A stretch of DNA of 64,000 bases from Armadillidium nasatum. Its lineage: Eukaryota > Arthropoda > Malacostraca > Isopoda > Armadillidiidae. The notes under the pieces were generated by a model. The model did no database searches. It was not told the DNA's origin and saw only the letters and a program-made list of their open reading frames with translations. Below are positions 40,601-52,790 of the stretch, piece by piece (the stretch's first letter is position 1; every line of letters begins with the position of its first letter). The position numbers were made by a program, and so were the translations under genes. Where the stretch lies: positions 1 to 64,000 of the forward strand of contig SEYY01000812.1 in NCBI GenBank assembly GCA_009176605.1, read 5' to 3'.

Positions 40601-40773
40601 GTCAATTTTTTTTACAAATGATGTGTGACAATGATGAATTTTTTATGAAAAAAATTGTTGTATTTTCCTTTATCATATAATACAGATATAAAGAATAATG
40701 TTATAAAATAAAATAATTGACTTTCAGTGAAACTATTTTTGTGTTCTTTTCAAATAATGTGTTTGTAGTATCT

Positions 40774-43700
40774 TCAATGTAACTTTTGGTCTTGATTATC
40801 GAATGTATATTTTATCCTAAATCCTCCAATAAAGTTTGGAGCTTTCAAAACCTTTACAATATTTTTTTTGGTTACTTTAAATTTATCTTCTTTTGAAGGA
40901 AATGAATACTCTTTTGAAATGCCCTGAGGATATAAAAAATTGATTAAATAATCATTAAAATATTCATCAAAATCTTCAACCAATCCTATCCATAAATTAT
41001 GATCATACACATATGCCACATAACATTTGACTTTAATTTGCATTATGTACATCCAAGCAGGTTTCTGCTGTGACATCAGCTACTTGAGGGATTTCATCTA
41101 TTGTCTTGTATACCTCTAACTGACTTTCAATTAAAGGCTTGAATCTGCAATCTTTGTGTCCCAATTATTGTTTTGGCCTTTTTAAATCTATTTTATAATT
41201 GATCATAGAAACATTTTAGTTCACTCTTCTCTTATGTAAAAAAATATGATCTTTTCTGAAAGTTTAGTTTTACAATATTTAAAAACATCTGGAGTTAATT
41301 TTGATTTTTATATATTCTTTGAAGACTTGCCTTAGCAAGTGAATTCTTTACTGTACCTCCTAATCCATCACATGCATTTTTTCCAGGTGATGTTGCAATA
41401 AAAATTTCAATCTGCTTCAATTTTGAAGTCTAATATGTGGTGGCATATATTAATAAAGTTTGATCCATTTTTTGTACTGTGTTGGGCATACGTCACTGAA
41501 ATAGTGTATTTTTCTTATGTCAAGCAATTTCTGTTTTACATTTTCTACCAGGTATGAAAGGAATGCATAAATCATTACAGGATTATGTTTCAAATCATCA
41601 GAAATAAAACAAAACTTTGGTGTTTTAAAATGTTATTTTCTTTAAAATAAATTATGAAGGGATGGGTAGTACACTGAGCATTATCCCAATGACACCCTTG
41701 TGCAGAATCTTGTATAATGAATGTGTAATTTTCAGAGAAATCACCTACTGCTGTGATTTCTTCTTCCTTTAGTATCATCTTCAAATTGGAGAAGTATGAT
41801 GATTGTCCCTTTTCAATAAAATGATGTCTTGTCAATTTTTACTATCTTTAGATAAGGAATTTAAAAGATTATCAGCATCTTCTCTTTTTTTCAATTAATT
41901 TACACCTATCTGTTGTCAGCCATTTCTTGTAACATAATGTATCTTTGGCATAGTCAACATTATCTAGGCACTCCAGGAATGATCTGACCCCTGTTTTTTT
42001 GTTTTTGCATCTTTGTAGCATACATTCTTTGTTACTTTATGTCACACACAGCATAATCCATTAGAACTTTGTATGTCAGTCCACATTCTCCTAAAGCAGC
42101 CAACTGCAATTTAAGGATTTTGATGATAGGTGCAAACACATACTGTGTGTATACCAGTTCCACCTGCTAATATGCAGTAGGGTGGATGAAGACTGCAGAA
42201 GCTTGAAAACCCAATTTGAGGGAAATTTTTATTGCTTTTATTTATTTATTTCATACAACTTTTTTAGGTTTCCTAACAATAATCTCTTATGATTGTAATT
42301 TTTCTGTCCATTACTTTCATTACTTTCTCTGACTATAATGCACTCTTTCCTTCCAGGAAATGTCCAGCTATTTTCATCCATTTCATAAAACTCCATCACT
42401 TTATTTTTCATTTCGGAAGAAATAACCTTCCCTTTACTCATTGGAGGTACAAATGGTAGAATTCCATACTGTCTTTTTAGTTCTCTGCTCCTTTTTACCA
42501 ATCTATGAGATGTATTAAACATACAAGCTGTTGCTTCTATAGAGAACTTGAGACAAACTCAAATTTGAATTTTTTGAGTAGTTTGCAACTTTAAATGCAG
42601 AAACTAACTCAGATATCCTATCTTTATATCTGTAACAAACATATTTGTAAAAGTTTGAAAATGCATAAATTTGCAAAGCTAACATTCGTAAGAGTTTAAT
42701 GCATCTAGTTAATAATGCAAATCTACAATTTATAAACTTGCGTAATTTCAACTATCATTTTGAGGTTATTAATGGGAAACAAGAATTTAAAAACCTTTTT
42801 AAATTTTGCTGTTGATCCAATGATAAGTCATCTTCTTGAATCGACAATGTTACATAATAAGAATCGTCAAGATGCATTTTAACAGTTGTCATAGCTTGTA
42901 GTTTCTCTTTTCCCCCTTCTTTTTTCTTTGTTTTTTTCCCAAATGTGCTAGAAATATGGCCAAACATTAGCAAAGTGTTGTTGACCTTTTAAAGAGAATT
43001 GTTCGTAACAAAATATTATTAAAAAAAAAAAACTGTGTGATGAATTACAATATGACCCATGCAGGGAGCATATATGGTAACTTGATATATACTCGGGAGA
43101 TGTTTTAACATCCCTGCTGTATGTGGGTAGAGGTCCATGAGCATGGAAATTCAGCATTACTCTTATGCACATGTTCTGGGGGTTCTGACCACAGACGTCC
43201 GCGATGTTAAAACAACTCCCCAGAATATATATCAAGTACCCAAATATTGGGCAATTTGCAAGTTACCTCAAACTTTTTTAAATTAATACATTTTCTACTA
43301 CTTATGATTTTGCTTGTTTACAGACAATTCTCTTAACAAACTTGAATTATTGCATGATATTAACTGTTGAAAACAAATTTAACAAAACTAGTTTTCTAAC
43401 ATACAAAGAAATATGTTTATATATCATGAAAAACTTTACTTATTTTCACAAATTATTAAAGTAATACTTCTATCATACCTTTCTTTCTGGAGTCACTCTA
43501 CTTAAGTCTAATATTTTCTCAACATTAACCAACTTCTCTTCTTCAACAAAAGTACTACTGGCACTACTAGAAATGAGGTTGTTGTTAATTCATAGTCATC
43601 TTTTAATGCTTCTTCTGTTGTTAGAGCACTCAAACATTTATTTGGATCCTTCTGAATAAATTTTCCACACACATCACATATTAACTAATTGCACTTTATT

Positions 43701-43830
43701 TTCTCCTGTATAAGATCTGACAGTGCTTTATTTACAGTTCTGAGATTTTTAGATATTTTCTTTTTGTGTTTTTTGAATGGATTGATACAGTAATTATGCA
43801 CCAGATTAAAAATTAGTTATAAATAAGTAT
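40774..43830 (-). pseudogene. Transposase-like pseudogene, unnamed family, copy B
   Basis: Reading down from about 43830: an N-terminal Cys/Lys-rich block (YCINPFKKHKKKISKNLRTV, then LICDVCGKFI), a block near 42522 with MFNTSHRLVKRSRELKRQYG and FYEMDENSWTFPGRKE, then GIHTVCVCTYHQNP near 42150. After this come GDFSENYTFIIQDSAQGCHW near 41740 and HPFIIYF. The C-terminus near 41040-40774 has CYVAYVYDHNLWIGLVEDF and ends with stop at 40774. Numerous stops and frame changes break it. The gap of over a kilobase between the N-terminal block and 42522 may hold introns or an insertion. It aligns in order with copy A. Function is inferred as transposase from the TIRs around it. Confidence 0.7.
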
Positions 43831-44089
43831 ATATTTCAATTTATAAAAATTTTTATTTAAAGTTTTCTGAAAATTAAAAAAATAATAATCATAAAACACT
43901 GCACTAATTCATTTTTGACAGATTTATCTATAAAAAAAGGATTATTACTTCTTTCTTATAATAATAATAAACACATGCCCGCTGTAGCATCAGAAAAAGA
44001 AAAACATGTTTTCTTTGAAACATTAAGAAATTTCTCCAATGGAGAGAAATTGGTAAAAAATTTATTTACTACATTAGACATTTTTCCCC

Positions 44090-44551
44090 TAGTGAAAAAT
44101 AAAATATAATTTTTAAAAGTTATTTGTTGTTTTAATCCTATTTTTTTTAAACATTTTATTGATGTAAAATATGTTGATCTTTCATAATGTGAAATAAAAA
44201 AGAAAATTTCAATTGGCTTGTGGGTCAAAGGTGAAGGTCATTTCAAGGTCACTTAATAATTATTAATTTTGAGAAAATGAAAGAAATATGGCCATATTTG
44301 AATTCTACAGCTCTTTCCCTTTCCAATGATATATAATATGTCCATTATTGCATCAAATTTTTGCCACATTATGGTTAATTTACCAAAGTGGGTGTGACCT
44401 TCATGTTTGACCTTCATGACCTCATATCTCGAAAAGTACTTTCCAGTGTAAAACTCAGATTTTCTAGGCAAAATAACCCCATACACCAAATTTCATCAAA
44501 ATTAGAATTTTATCCCACTATCCCTTAAGAACACTTGTGCTGGAGTTGCCC
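44090..44551 (-). repeat. Right TIR of the copy-B unit
   Basis: It is the inverted partner of 40283-40600, with the same terminal GGGCAA(C/T)TCCAGCACA. Confidence 0.8.
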
Positions 44552-45471
44552 AATTGGGTTAGTTTTAGAGGAATCCATCATCAACCTCATTTACACCTGG
44601 TGGAAGCACAACTACTACTCCTGGGTTATTTATAACTCCAGGAAAAATAAATTTGAAATTGAAAGATGAGCTCTCACTTCATTAGCTTGTTTCACTTTTG
44701 CAGATTTAAAATTTGAGTCATAATTCATTATGACTTCTATTAATTTTCCCATGATCCCTATTGGATGTGATTTTATAAAAATTCTCATCTCCAACCTTTT
44801 ATTTTATCATAATCTCATGTATCCCAGTCTAGGACTCTGGCATGTTCTCTTGAACTCAGAGGTAGTTCTCATACCACTGCTCCCTAAAAGGGCTGTAAAG
44901 TTGCTCTAGGCGAGTAAATGTTAATTCCATTCAATCATTTCCACTTTTATCCACCACCCAAGGATCATCAACTTCTTTCCTCAGGATTAGTGCAGAACTA
45001 CCATGAAACTTAAGGAAAGAGTTAGGAGAGATAGGAAGGAGATGAAGTGAGTTAAGAGATATAAGTTAAAGGTTCACTGTTGATTGCATTCTGTATATTA
45101 GTGATGGTTATTCATAATTCAAAGTATGTTAATAAATATGTGATAATTAGCAATACTACTAAATCAATTGAAAGTATAGATGTAATGATTTCATATGACC
45201 CTCTGATTTAGCTGTGGGTTGTCTCATAAATGATGTTTATATTCTGTTCTCCACTCATGGATAATGCTTTTAGTGTTAAATATATTCATATCCTTGACTG
45301 CTGAGATCAACAGATAGATTTTTATTGCAGGCTTGCCCATTTCACTTTCGCAACAATTTCTGTCATTTAAGTAGGTTCGTCATTCAGATTAAAATTTCTG
45401 TTAAGACCAAATACTGTAATCATTTTATGGATCATGACTCCCTTCCACACTCATGGTGGAAGAGTGATATA
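44552..45471. other. No recognisable feature
   Basis: AT-rich sequence with no gene or repeat that I recognise; it ends at the TA before the next transposon. Confidence 0.5.
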
Positions 45472-46284
45472 CAGGTATACCTCGTTTTATGGCGCTTCTC
45501 TCATACAGCGCTAAAATATTTTTCGGTGCTTGTCTCGCTCTTACAGCAACCATGCGCTGTACAGCTTTTAATCAACAAATTTCCCATGCGGCGTACTCGA
45601 TGAGCAACGTAAATTATTTCTAGAGGCTGAATCTGCTGTAGATAATGATTATGACAACGATATTAAGAAAATGTCCACAAAAGATTTAGAGCATTATGTA
45701 GGCCTACTGCAAACAGTTGTGAAAGGATTTGAATCAATTGACAATAACTTTGAGAGAAGTTCGAAAGTTGGCAAAAGATTGCTAAACGACATCACATGCT
45801 ACACTGAAATTCTTCGAGAGAGAAAGAGATGCTCAATGAAGCAAACGTCATTGACATTTTATTTTAAGCCAGTGCCGCAAATACCCGCACCTTCAAATTC
45901 TATCATTCAACAGCCATCATCGCCTCAACACCATCAACATTAACGCTAGACTCTCCACCAAGCAAGAGAATTAGATTCGTTGAAGGGTCAGATGACGAGT
46001 CTCACTAATCCCTTCAACTTCCTTCAATGATATTAATAAAGTTTTTAAAGCTAAAATATATTATTTTTATTTTATTTACCCTTCATTACATATTTTATTT
46101 TTAAATTGAAACTGTTATTTTTAGCCTATCATTATTGCGCAAATAATAAATGATAGTGTAAAAAAGTTTTAAGGTGCTCAAATGTTGTAGCGAGTGAAAA
46201 AAAGCAAGTGACTCGCATTGCAGCGGTATCCGCATTGCGGCAGTGGTCTGGAACCATACCCACCGTATTACCGAGGTATACCTG
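45472..46284 (+). mobile_element. Tigger/pogo-like element, internally deleted (813 bases)
   Basis: The ends are CAGGTATACCTCG at 45472 and CGAGGTATACCTG at 46284, each flanked by TA. The left end continues TTTTATGGCGCTTCTC, close to the Tigger consensus. Only the C-terminal part of the transposase remains. The right end near 46237 is the place where element 3 sits in the second copy of this sequence (63467). Confidence 0.9.
45671..45943 (+). CDS. Transposase C-terminal remnant with PCNA-binding-like motif
   Basis: An open frame of 90 codons starts MSTKDLEHYVGLLQTVVKG, resembling the Tigger/pogo transposase C-terminus, and carries KQTSLTFYFKPV at about residues 57-68. The pattern Q-x-x-L-x-x-Y-F is a PIP box, the PCNA-binding motif. 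Pogo transposase of Drosophila is known to bind PCNA through such a motif. The frame is a deletion remnant without the DNA-binding and DDE domains, so expression is doubtful. Confidence 0.6.
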   Translation: MSTKDLEHYVGLLQTVVKGFESIDNNFERSSKVGKRLLNDITCYTEILRERKRCSMKQTSLTFYFKPVPQIPAPSNSIIQQPSSPQHHQH

Positions 46285-46770
46285 TAATAAAAAATCTAAC
46301 CCAAATTTTCATTCTTCTGGTGATGTGATCTGGGCAATCTTCTGGTGGTAAACCTGATTGGGAGTGGGTGATTATGTTTAATTCATATAATTCTCTAATA
46401 TGCTGTCTTCTTTCAAAAGTTCCAATTTCTGAAGAAACCCACAACCGTCAACACATCCATCCTGAAAAATATATTCTTATAGATAATGTATGGAATAGGA
46501 ATATTAATTTAGTTATTTCTAACTCTGAAGGTTCTACTGAACTAAATCACAGACAATACTTAATACGAGTAAACTTTAAAAATTATAGCTCTTACATGAC
46601 CTTAATTTTTACTTTGTTTTTACTTTAAACTGAAATCCTTTAACTAATATACAAGATTGGGCTGAAAAGTAACACCTGTTCTACCATAAAATTTCATGCA
46701 CTGCAGATAAGGTAATGAAACAAAGACTGAAAGAAGGTCAAAGGTTTATTCAATGATCATGTATTATTAT
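46237..46770 (+). repeat. Segment repeated at 63467-64000 (copy 1, empty site)
   Basis: From GCGGCAGTGGTCTGG onward it is identical by eye to 63467-64000 as far as the window goes. It covers the right 48 bases of the Tigger-like element, a unique spacer (46285-46651) and the start of the mariner. Here the Tigger continues leftward; in the other copy the LTR of element 3 takes its place. Confidence 0.9.
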
Positions 46771-47410
46771 TTTTCTTCATAATCTCTTCTCAAATATCAA
46801 TACATTTCTGGAAGCATTGAACCCACTTCTCGAAACTGGTTGAAAAGAAATCTTGATCTGTTTTTTGGAACCAGTCTGCCACTGCTTTCTTCACTTCATC
46901 ATCTGAACCAAATCTCACTCACTGGAGACTCTCTTCAACTTTGGAAATTAGTGAAAACACTGTGGGCCAGATCAGGACTGGAGTGTGGGTGATCAATGAC
47001 CAAAGTTTAAGCATTGAAGTGTCTTTGCACTGCAATGTGATTGAGCATTGTCATGATGAATGAGGAAAATATTTGGTTTGGTCTTATTCGATGATGCAGC
47101 TCTTCAATTTATGGAGAGTTTTACAACAACGATTGGAGTTTACAGTCTTGCCTTTTGGCAGATATTCTGAATAGATGTGGCCCTCCACATCCCAGAATGC
47201 TGTCAGCATGAGTTTACGAGCCAAGAGTTGAGTCTTAAACTTTCGTACACTAGGTAAACTTTGGTGTCTGAATCATAGAAGCTCATTTTCCTTATGGATT
47301 GTAGTGGTGGGCCCACATTTCATCTTCCATTACAATGTTTTGAGGAAATTCTATACACCTTCAGCATGCAGAAATTCAATCATTGCATGTTGCTTCAACA
47401 AAGTATCACT
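46652..47410 (-). mobile_element. Mariner-like transposon, truncated
   Basis: The left end after a TA reads CAAGATTGGGCTGAAAAGTA, a mariner-type terminus. On the minus strand the transposase keeps the blocks MEDEMWAHHYNP near 47330, FWDVEGHIYSEYLPKGKT near 47185, HHDNAQSH near 47060 with the second catalytic Asp, and FEKWVQCFQKCIDI near 46830. The N-terminal DNA-binding part and the other end are missing. Stops and frame changes occur between the blocks. Confidence 0.8.
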
Positions 47411-47734
47411 ATTAGCTTAGTTATGATTAATACTAAATTAATGTTTAGTTAATAGCACTTGCCTCCAGTGCTTTCTTCAATTTAGTGCTAATAAGTTTTT
47501 GTTTTATGTTTCTATACTTATTATCTTTGTGTGTGTGTGTTTATTGAGTGCTTTTTTTTTTTTTTTTTTTTTTTTTGCTGCTGCTGCTTCAAATAAGATG
47601 TTTCATTTTAATTTAATCTTTTTCTTTTTTAACTTTTTAGTTTTTAGTTTATTAGTTATAGGAAGTATTTAGGTTTTTGCTATTTTGTTATTTTTTTTGT
47701 TTTTGTTTTTAGTTTAAAAAAAAACAAAAAAAAA
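47411..47734. other. AT-rich stretch with T runs
   Basis: No gene is seen. A T run of about 28 bases lies near 47549, followed by GCTGCTGCTGC. T and A runs near 47690-47735 may belong to the tail of the next LINE. Confidence 0.5.
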
Positions 47735-48400
47735 ATGCCACTACTCACGGGCAGAGGCCCTTTTCAAGGAGGGTGCACACACAAGGGGGAAGAAAATTCA
47801 TTCAAACACAGACCTAACGCACATCCCTCAGGTGGGCACAAACGGAAGCCTTGAAGAGTGGAAGATTAAATACAGGAGGAAAAATAGATGATGGTAGAGA
47901 GTTCCACAGAACAGAAGTGGCTAGAAAGAAGGAGGCACCACAATGGGTTAGCCTGGGGTTTCCTACATCCACACAAAATTCGTGCGATAGCAGGGCACCC
48001 CTTGTGCAACGAGGATGACACAACGGTGGAGGAATGCGAGAGGCCACTTCCCTCGAGCACTTTCCATTGTAGTACCTATAGAAAAGAGCTTGTGCACCAA
48101 CATCATGTCGCAGAGATAAGGGATCAAGAGAGTTTGAAAGTAGGGGACAGTTAATTAATCTTATAGCTTTAGACTCGACCCTATCCAAAAGAGAGGAGGA
48201 GCCGGAGCCCCCCCAGATGTGAGAACAGTACTCCATACAAGGGCGATTAAGACACTTATACATTTGGAGTAACTGCTCAGAAGAAAAAAATTCTCGCAAC
48301 CTGAACAGAACTCCCAGCTTCTTTGAGGTCGCTTTAGCAACCATTGTGATATGTGGTTTCCAAGACAGTTTATTGTTAGTTTATAGTACACTGTTAGCTT
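47735..48400 (-). mobile_element. LINE 3' part, RT C-terminal region
   Basis: An open frame from 48344 down to 47814 encodes 176 residues with MVAKATSKKLGVLFRLREFF, CMEYCSHIWGG, LLDRVESKAIRLIN and ASFFLATSVLWNSLP, the usual C-terminal region after the RT core. A short 3' UTR ends near 47735 against an A/T-rich tail. The frame is unbroken, so this copy is younger than the neighbours. It is close to the LINE at 48530-52790. Confidence 0.85.
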
Positions 48401-48529
48401 GTTTTATCATACTTTATCATAGTTTTATCAATTCCAATATATTTATTTTTGTTTTTAAACAGGTTTAAAAGTTTTTCTGTTTGGGTGATTATTATTTAAA
48501 TTTATTTAGTTTTTTGAGTGTGAACTAGT

Positions 48530-49530
48530 GTTTGTGGTTATTATTCTGAATGGCATGTCTGCGTGTTCATGGTCATGGGGTTGGGAAAAGTGCAGGCATG
48601 GGTTTTCTATTAACTTTGCTAATGTCCATGGTCTAAGTGCTAATTTTACATATGTTGAGCATCACCTTTCTAATTCTCATTCAAAAATTCTACTTCTGTC
48701 TGAGACCCTGTTATCAAGGGATTCCTTCTGTAGTAAACTAAATATCTCTTAATAATAATTTATTTTACAACTTTCACTTAAGGATGGGGTCTGTTCCTAT
48801 ATAAACATTAGCACTCCAGTGACATGTCTCAAAAATCTTGAATCTCCTAATTTCAATGTTTTATGGCTTAAAATCTTTCTCCCTACTAGTAAGAATATCT
48901 TGTGCTTATGCTACTGTTCCCCTAATGGAACAGATTTTTCAATTCTTTTTGAATATCTAACACTACCGCTCATGAGAGTGTTAAATCTTCCCATCCAAAT
49001 GCTGAGGTCCTTTATTAGGGGATTTCAATGTACATCACACTGAGTGGTTGGACTACTCTCATATTGATACAGGTGGGGAGGAAGCTATATCATTCAGTAT
49101 TGTCAATGATCTTGAGCAATTGATAATGGAACCTATACACAGCCCAGATCATCCTAACCAAATCTTAAAAACAAGTGTTTTGTGCTTCACCACAACTACT
49201 AGTTATAATTCACCATTTTCCCTCCTATCGGTAACTCTGACCACAATCTTATAGAGCTATATAACACTTTCTCTCCAGCAGCCCCTCCCTGCTCTGAATG
49301 TACTTTCTGGCACTTTGTTTGGCCAATTGGGGGCATTGCATTGCTTTTTTGCCAACTATTCTTGGAGTGAATCCTGCTTTGATACTGATGCTGCTTCGGT
49401 GTTTGGCGAAAGTGAAAGCTGTGATATCTGATGAGATGAGCAGGTTCATCCCCTTTTCAACTAAATCTTTCTCTCCCTAAAATCCATTGTTTGATAGTGC
49501 CTGCTCTCGTACCATTCAGGAGAGAGACGG
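48530..49530 (+). mobile_element. LINE, endonuclease part (5' portion of a split copy)
   Basis: It starts near MSACSWSWGWEKCRHG at 48554 and continues with FANVHGLSANFTYVEHHL and LLSETLLS. An ILCLCYCSPNGTDF block lies near 48895, and a degenerate GDFNVH-like segment with WLDYSHIDTGG near 49020-49075. It ends with DSACSRTIQERDG at 49496-49530. Stops and frame changes break it. The same LINE resumes at 50972. Confidence 0.75.
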
Positions 49531-50971
49531 TGTTGGGGGGAGATGTTGATAGTTTGAAAACAAAAGGGTCAGTGTATTTTTAAAATGTATAAGCGTAATT
49601 GGCGCTCGGCAAGAAACTCGCTATACTACTATACAACAAGTATTCCCAATCATACAATAAAATTTTTTTTACACTTACACTTTGAACGATGTGTGAATTC
49701 TATTTTCTTGTTGTTTCAAGGCTTCAGTAAGTATTTAATCAGTTAAATGGATATCAGGGTATAAAAAGGACCCGCCCGACAGTCGATTGTATGTTTAAAG
49801 GCGAAGAGTGAATCAGCATTCATCCACACCGGTGACCATTGATATTCCAGCTTCTTATCAACTAAGTTTTTCTTCAAACACGGTCAGAAATGAAATATAC
49901 TTTCTATTTTATCTTTTTAATTTACAAATTATCATTTAAATGCTATAATTAAATATTTTTCTCTTAATTTATATAAATCTCACTTAATACCTCCTATCAA
50001 TGTTTTCAGACAAACAATTTTTACTGAAAATTGTGCGCCCAGCAATTTCCAAGATAAGAAGATCAAGACTATGGAAGGAGAAAGGAGGAAGTGGTTAGTG
50101 AAGGACACTACTAATTATGATATATATAGTTCTGTAAAGGCTTAACTTAATTGGCAATAAGGGGATTTTAGTTCCACCTTAAAGTCCACTCTCTGATTGG
50201 CAAGTTTTGAGTTTCTGGGACAATTTTTCAACAAACCATTAGTATAAACTTCAATTATCAACAAACAAGTCCACAATTTAAACCCTATAATTAAATATAA
50301 AGAAAAAGAACATTAACATAAAAAAAACACTACTCTTAAATATTTCATTAATTTTCAACTTTTCCTATGTATGATTATGAACACACTAATACCTTATGAA
50401 TTTGTGTATCTAGTCGTAATAAGGGTTTATGGATTTTTTGTCTTGTCAACTTTAAGGACAATTTTTCAAATCTAAAACATTAAAAGTGTATTAATGATAA
50501 TTATACAATTAGAAACATTATTGTTCTATCATGTGTATATGTTACTATTTAATCTGTACACTACCTTCACTGTAATTGCTGTAGTACTAAAAACACTGTC
50601 AGGTAAGTATCAAGGTTCGTTTTTCAACCCTGTAAAAAGTTCACAAGTATTAACGTATTGATGCATATAATATAGCTTTCAATGTTTATTTTAAATTCAT
50701 ATTTCATTTACTTAATATATCTTAGGAACATACTTCACCAACACTGCGTTCACTATTGTTTTTAGATATCAGGATATTTTTGGTAAGAATAAGGTGAAAT
50801 TATAAACAATGTTATACTGATCAATATGATAAATAACATTTAATTATTAGGTCTTAACTTTCATTATAATATCACTTCTGCAATGAGAAACACATTTTAG
50901 TAATCAATGTTAAATACTAAAGATTTTAACTGAACATAAAAAAAAATAATTTTAAATATACACCAGCAAGA
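49531..50971 (+). mobile_element. LTR-like insertion splitting a LINE
   Basis: The LINE coding sequence stops at 49530 and resumes at about 50972. The insert begins TGTTGGGGGGAG, as BEL/Pao-type LTRs often do, and has a good TATA box (TATAAAAAGG at 49760) followed by GC-rich initiation-like sequence. TTGTGCGCCCAGCA near 50031 might be a primer-site-like sequence. No coding domain and no second LTR are visible, and I could not find a target duplication. It could be a truncated LTR element; other origins are possible. Confidence 0.45.
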
Positions 50972-52790
50972 ATGGAGGCTAAGACTCTATCGGGTCTTCT
51001 CCTCTCAATCCTGCTGCAATCAGTCCTCTCCTTATCAACGGTGTGTATTGAGCTTGGAAAAATTCCTCTTCTATCACTCTTTCTAATTTTCATTCAGCTT
51101 GGAATCATTACAGGGATATACTTCAACAGACCAAGCGTGCTATCACCAAAAGAAAGTGCTCTGATCTCCTTGGTTCTCCTACAGATAAAAATTTCTGGCT
51201 TTTCCAAAAATATCTCTCAACAACTTTTGCAATCCTCCTTTCCTCCTCTTATTTGATCTGATAGCTCTGTAGCTAACACTAATACTGAAAATTCCAATCT
51301 CTTCAGCCTTTTTTCACCTAATTCTACCCTGGATGATTCCAGCATCATCCCTCCTCCTACTTCTCTCAGGTGTTCCATGATTTCATATGATTTCAGGTGA
51401 TCAGGTGCATGGGATCCTAAAATCTATGAACACAAGGAAGGCATGTGGCCCTGATAGCATTCCTCCTCGTGTTTTGAGGGAGTGTGCTTCTGAGCTGGTG
51501 CCTGCCCTCGTTCAACTCTACTCTCTATGCCTTAATACTAATAGTTTTCCTCAGTGCTAAAGGTAGCCGCTCTGAACCTTCTAACTATCGCCCTATAACT
51601 CTCACTTGTATTCTATCTAAAGTCTTTGAAACTCTCCTCAACTCTCATTTTCTTGATCATTTGGAATCTCAATCCCTTCTTTCAGATCACCAGTATAACT
51701 TTCGATGCTCGAGGTCTACTGGGGACATGCTTTCCTATTTAACTGATTTATGGTCTTCTACCCTTAAAGATGATGGGAAGTCTTGTGTTGTGGTGCTTTC
51801 ATTTTCAGGCTTTTGACTGAGTATGGCATGTGTCGCTGCTCTCTAAGCTCCCATCTTTTGGGTTTCCTCTTTGCTTACTCATGTCTAGTTTCCTCTCAAA
51901 TTGCTCCATACAAACAATTGTTGATGGAGCAACTTCTTCTTTCCTTATTAATTGTGGTGTTCCTCAGGGTTCTGTTCTATCTCCTACTTTATTCTTACTT
52001 TTCATCAGCAACCTCCCAGCTGTATTTCTAATCTGTTCATTCTTATGCCGATGACTCTGCTTTCCATTCTTCTACTCATTTCAAATCTGCTCCCTCTTTT
52101 GCTACTAGAGTTGCTTCTCTTCTTCCACTCTCCAATTCTATTCTTGCTGATCTGGATGGGATTTCCTGGTGATACCAACGCAATCTTGTGAAATTCAACT
52201 CTGAAAACTCAACTTCTTCACATCTCTCTCAAAAACACCTCCCACCTTTCCTATCCTCTTCGATGGCTTTCCCATCTCACCTATAAATAACATAAATATT
52301 CTTGGTCTGAACATAAACATTAAACTATCTTGGAAACCTCATATCATAATGGTTGCTAAGTTGGCCTCTAAAAAAATGGGAGTTCTGTTCAGATTGTAGG
52401 AATTTTTTTCTTCTGAAGTTACTCCAATTATATAAGGGTCTTACCTCTCTTTGCATGGAGTACTGTTCTCACATTTGGGGTGGTCCCTGTTCCATCCTTC
52501 TTTTGGATAAGGTTGAATCTAAGGCTAAAAGACTAATAAACTTTCCCCTACTTTCAAATTCTCTTGACTCTTCCTCTGCAACGCGACATTGGTGCACTCT
52601 TTTCTATAGGTACTACAATGGCAGGTGCTTGAGGGAGTTGACCTCACATTGCGTCACCCTTACATCACAAGTTGTGACTTGCTTCCACATGAATTTTGTG
52701 TAAGCATTGCAAACTCTAGGCTTGCACATTAGGGTACCTCCTTTCCAGTGACCTCTGTTCTGTGGAACTCCCTACTTATATTTTTAATTA
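50972..52790 (+). mobile_element. LINE, RT part (3' portion of the split copy)
   Basis: RT marks are KACGPDSIPPRVLRECASEL near 51438, NYRPITLTCILSKVFETLLN near 51584, GVPQGSVLSPTLFLLFISNL near 51955, then MVAKLASKKMGVLF near 52349 and CMEYCSHIWGG near 52454. It ends with the WNSL-like block near 52760. Several stops and frame changes break it. It matches the minus-strand copy at 47814-48344, which keeps the same region intact. Confidence 0.8.

Larger units (their letters stand above)
40283..44551 (-). mobile_element. Long-TIR DNA transposon carrying the transposase-like family, copy B unit
   Basis: The left end GGGCAATTCCAGCACAGG at 40283 is matched by the complement of the right end, GGGCAACTCCAGCACAAG, at 44551. 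The inverted repeats run on for about 320 bases on the left and 460 on the right (the left lacks about 120 bases). They share TATGGGGTTATTTTGCCTAG and GAGATATGAGGTCATGAAGG. Between them lies one minus-strand gene copy. A target duplication is not evident. The unit is about 4.3 kb. The gene lying wholly between long TIRs is the best evidence here that this family is mobile. Confidence 0.8.

Noticed and set aside
44253-44489. 78-codon minus-strand frame
   Set aside because: It lies inside the right TIR of the copy-B unit and its sequence is explained by the inverted repeat.
46368-46628. 86-codon plus-strand frame, present again at 63598
   Set aside because: It has no known domain, lies in spacer DNA between two transposons, and is doubled only because the whole segment is doubled.
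47735-52790. Twin-priming (5' inversion) of a single LINE insertion
   Set aside because: The plus-strand copy also contains the C-terminal region present in the minus-strand piece, so these are two copies, not one inverted insertion.
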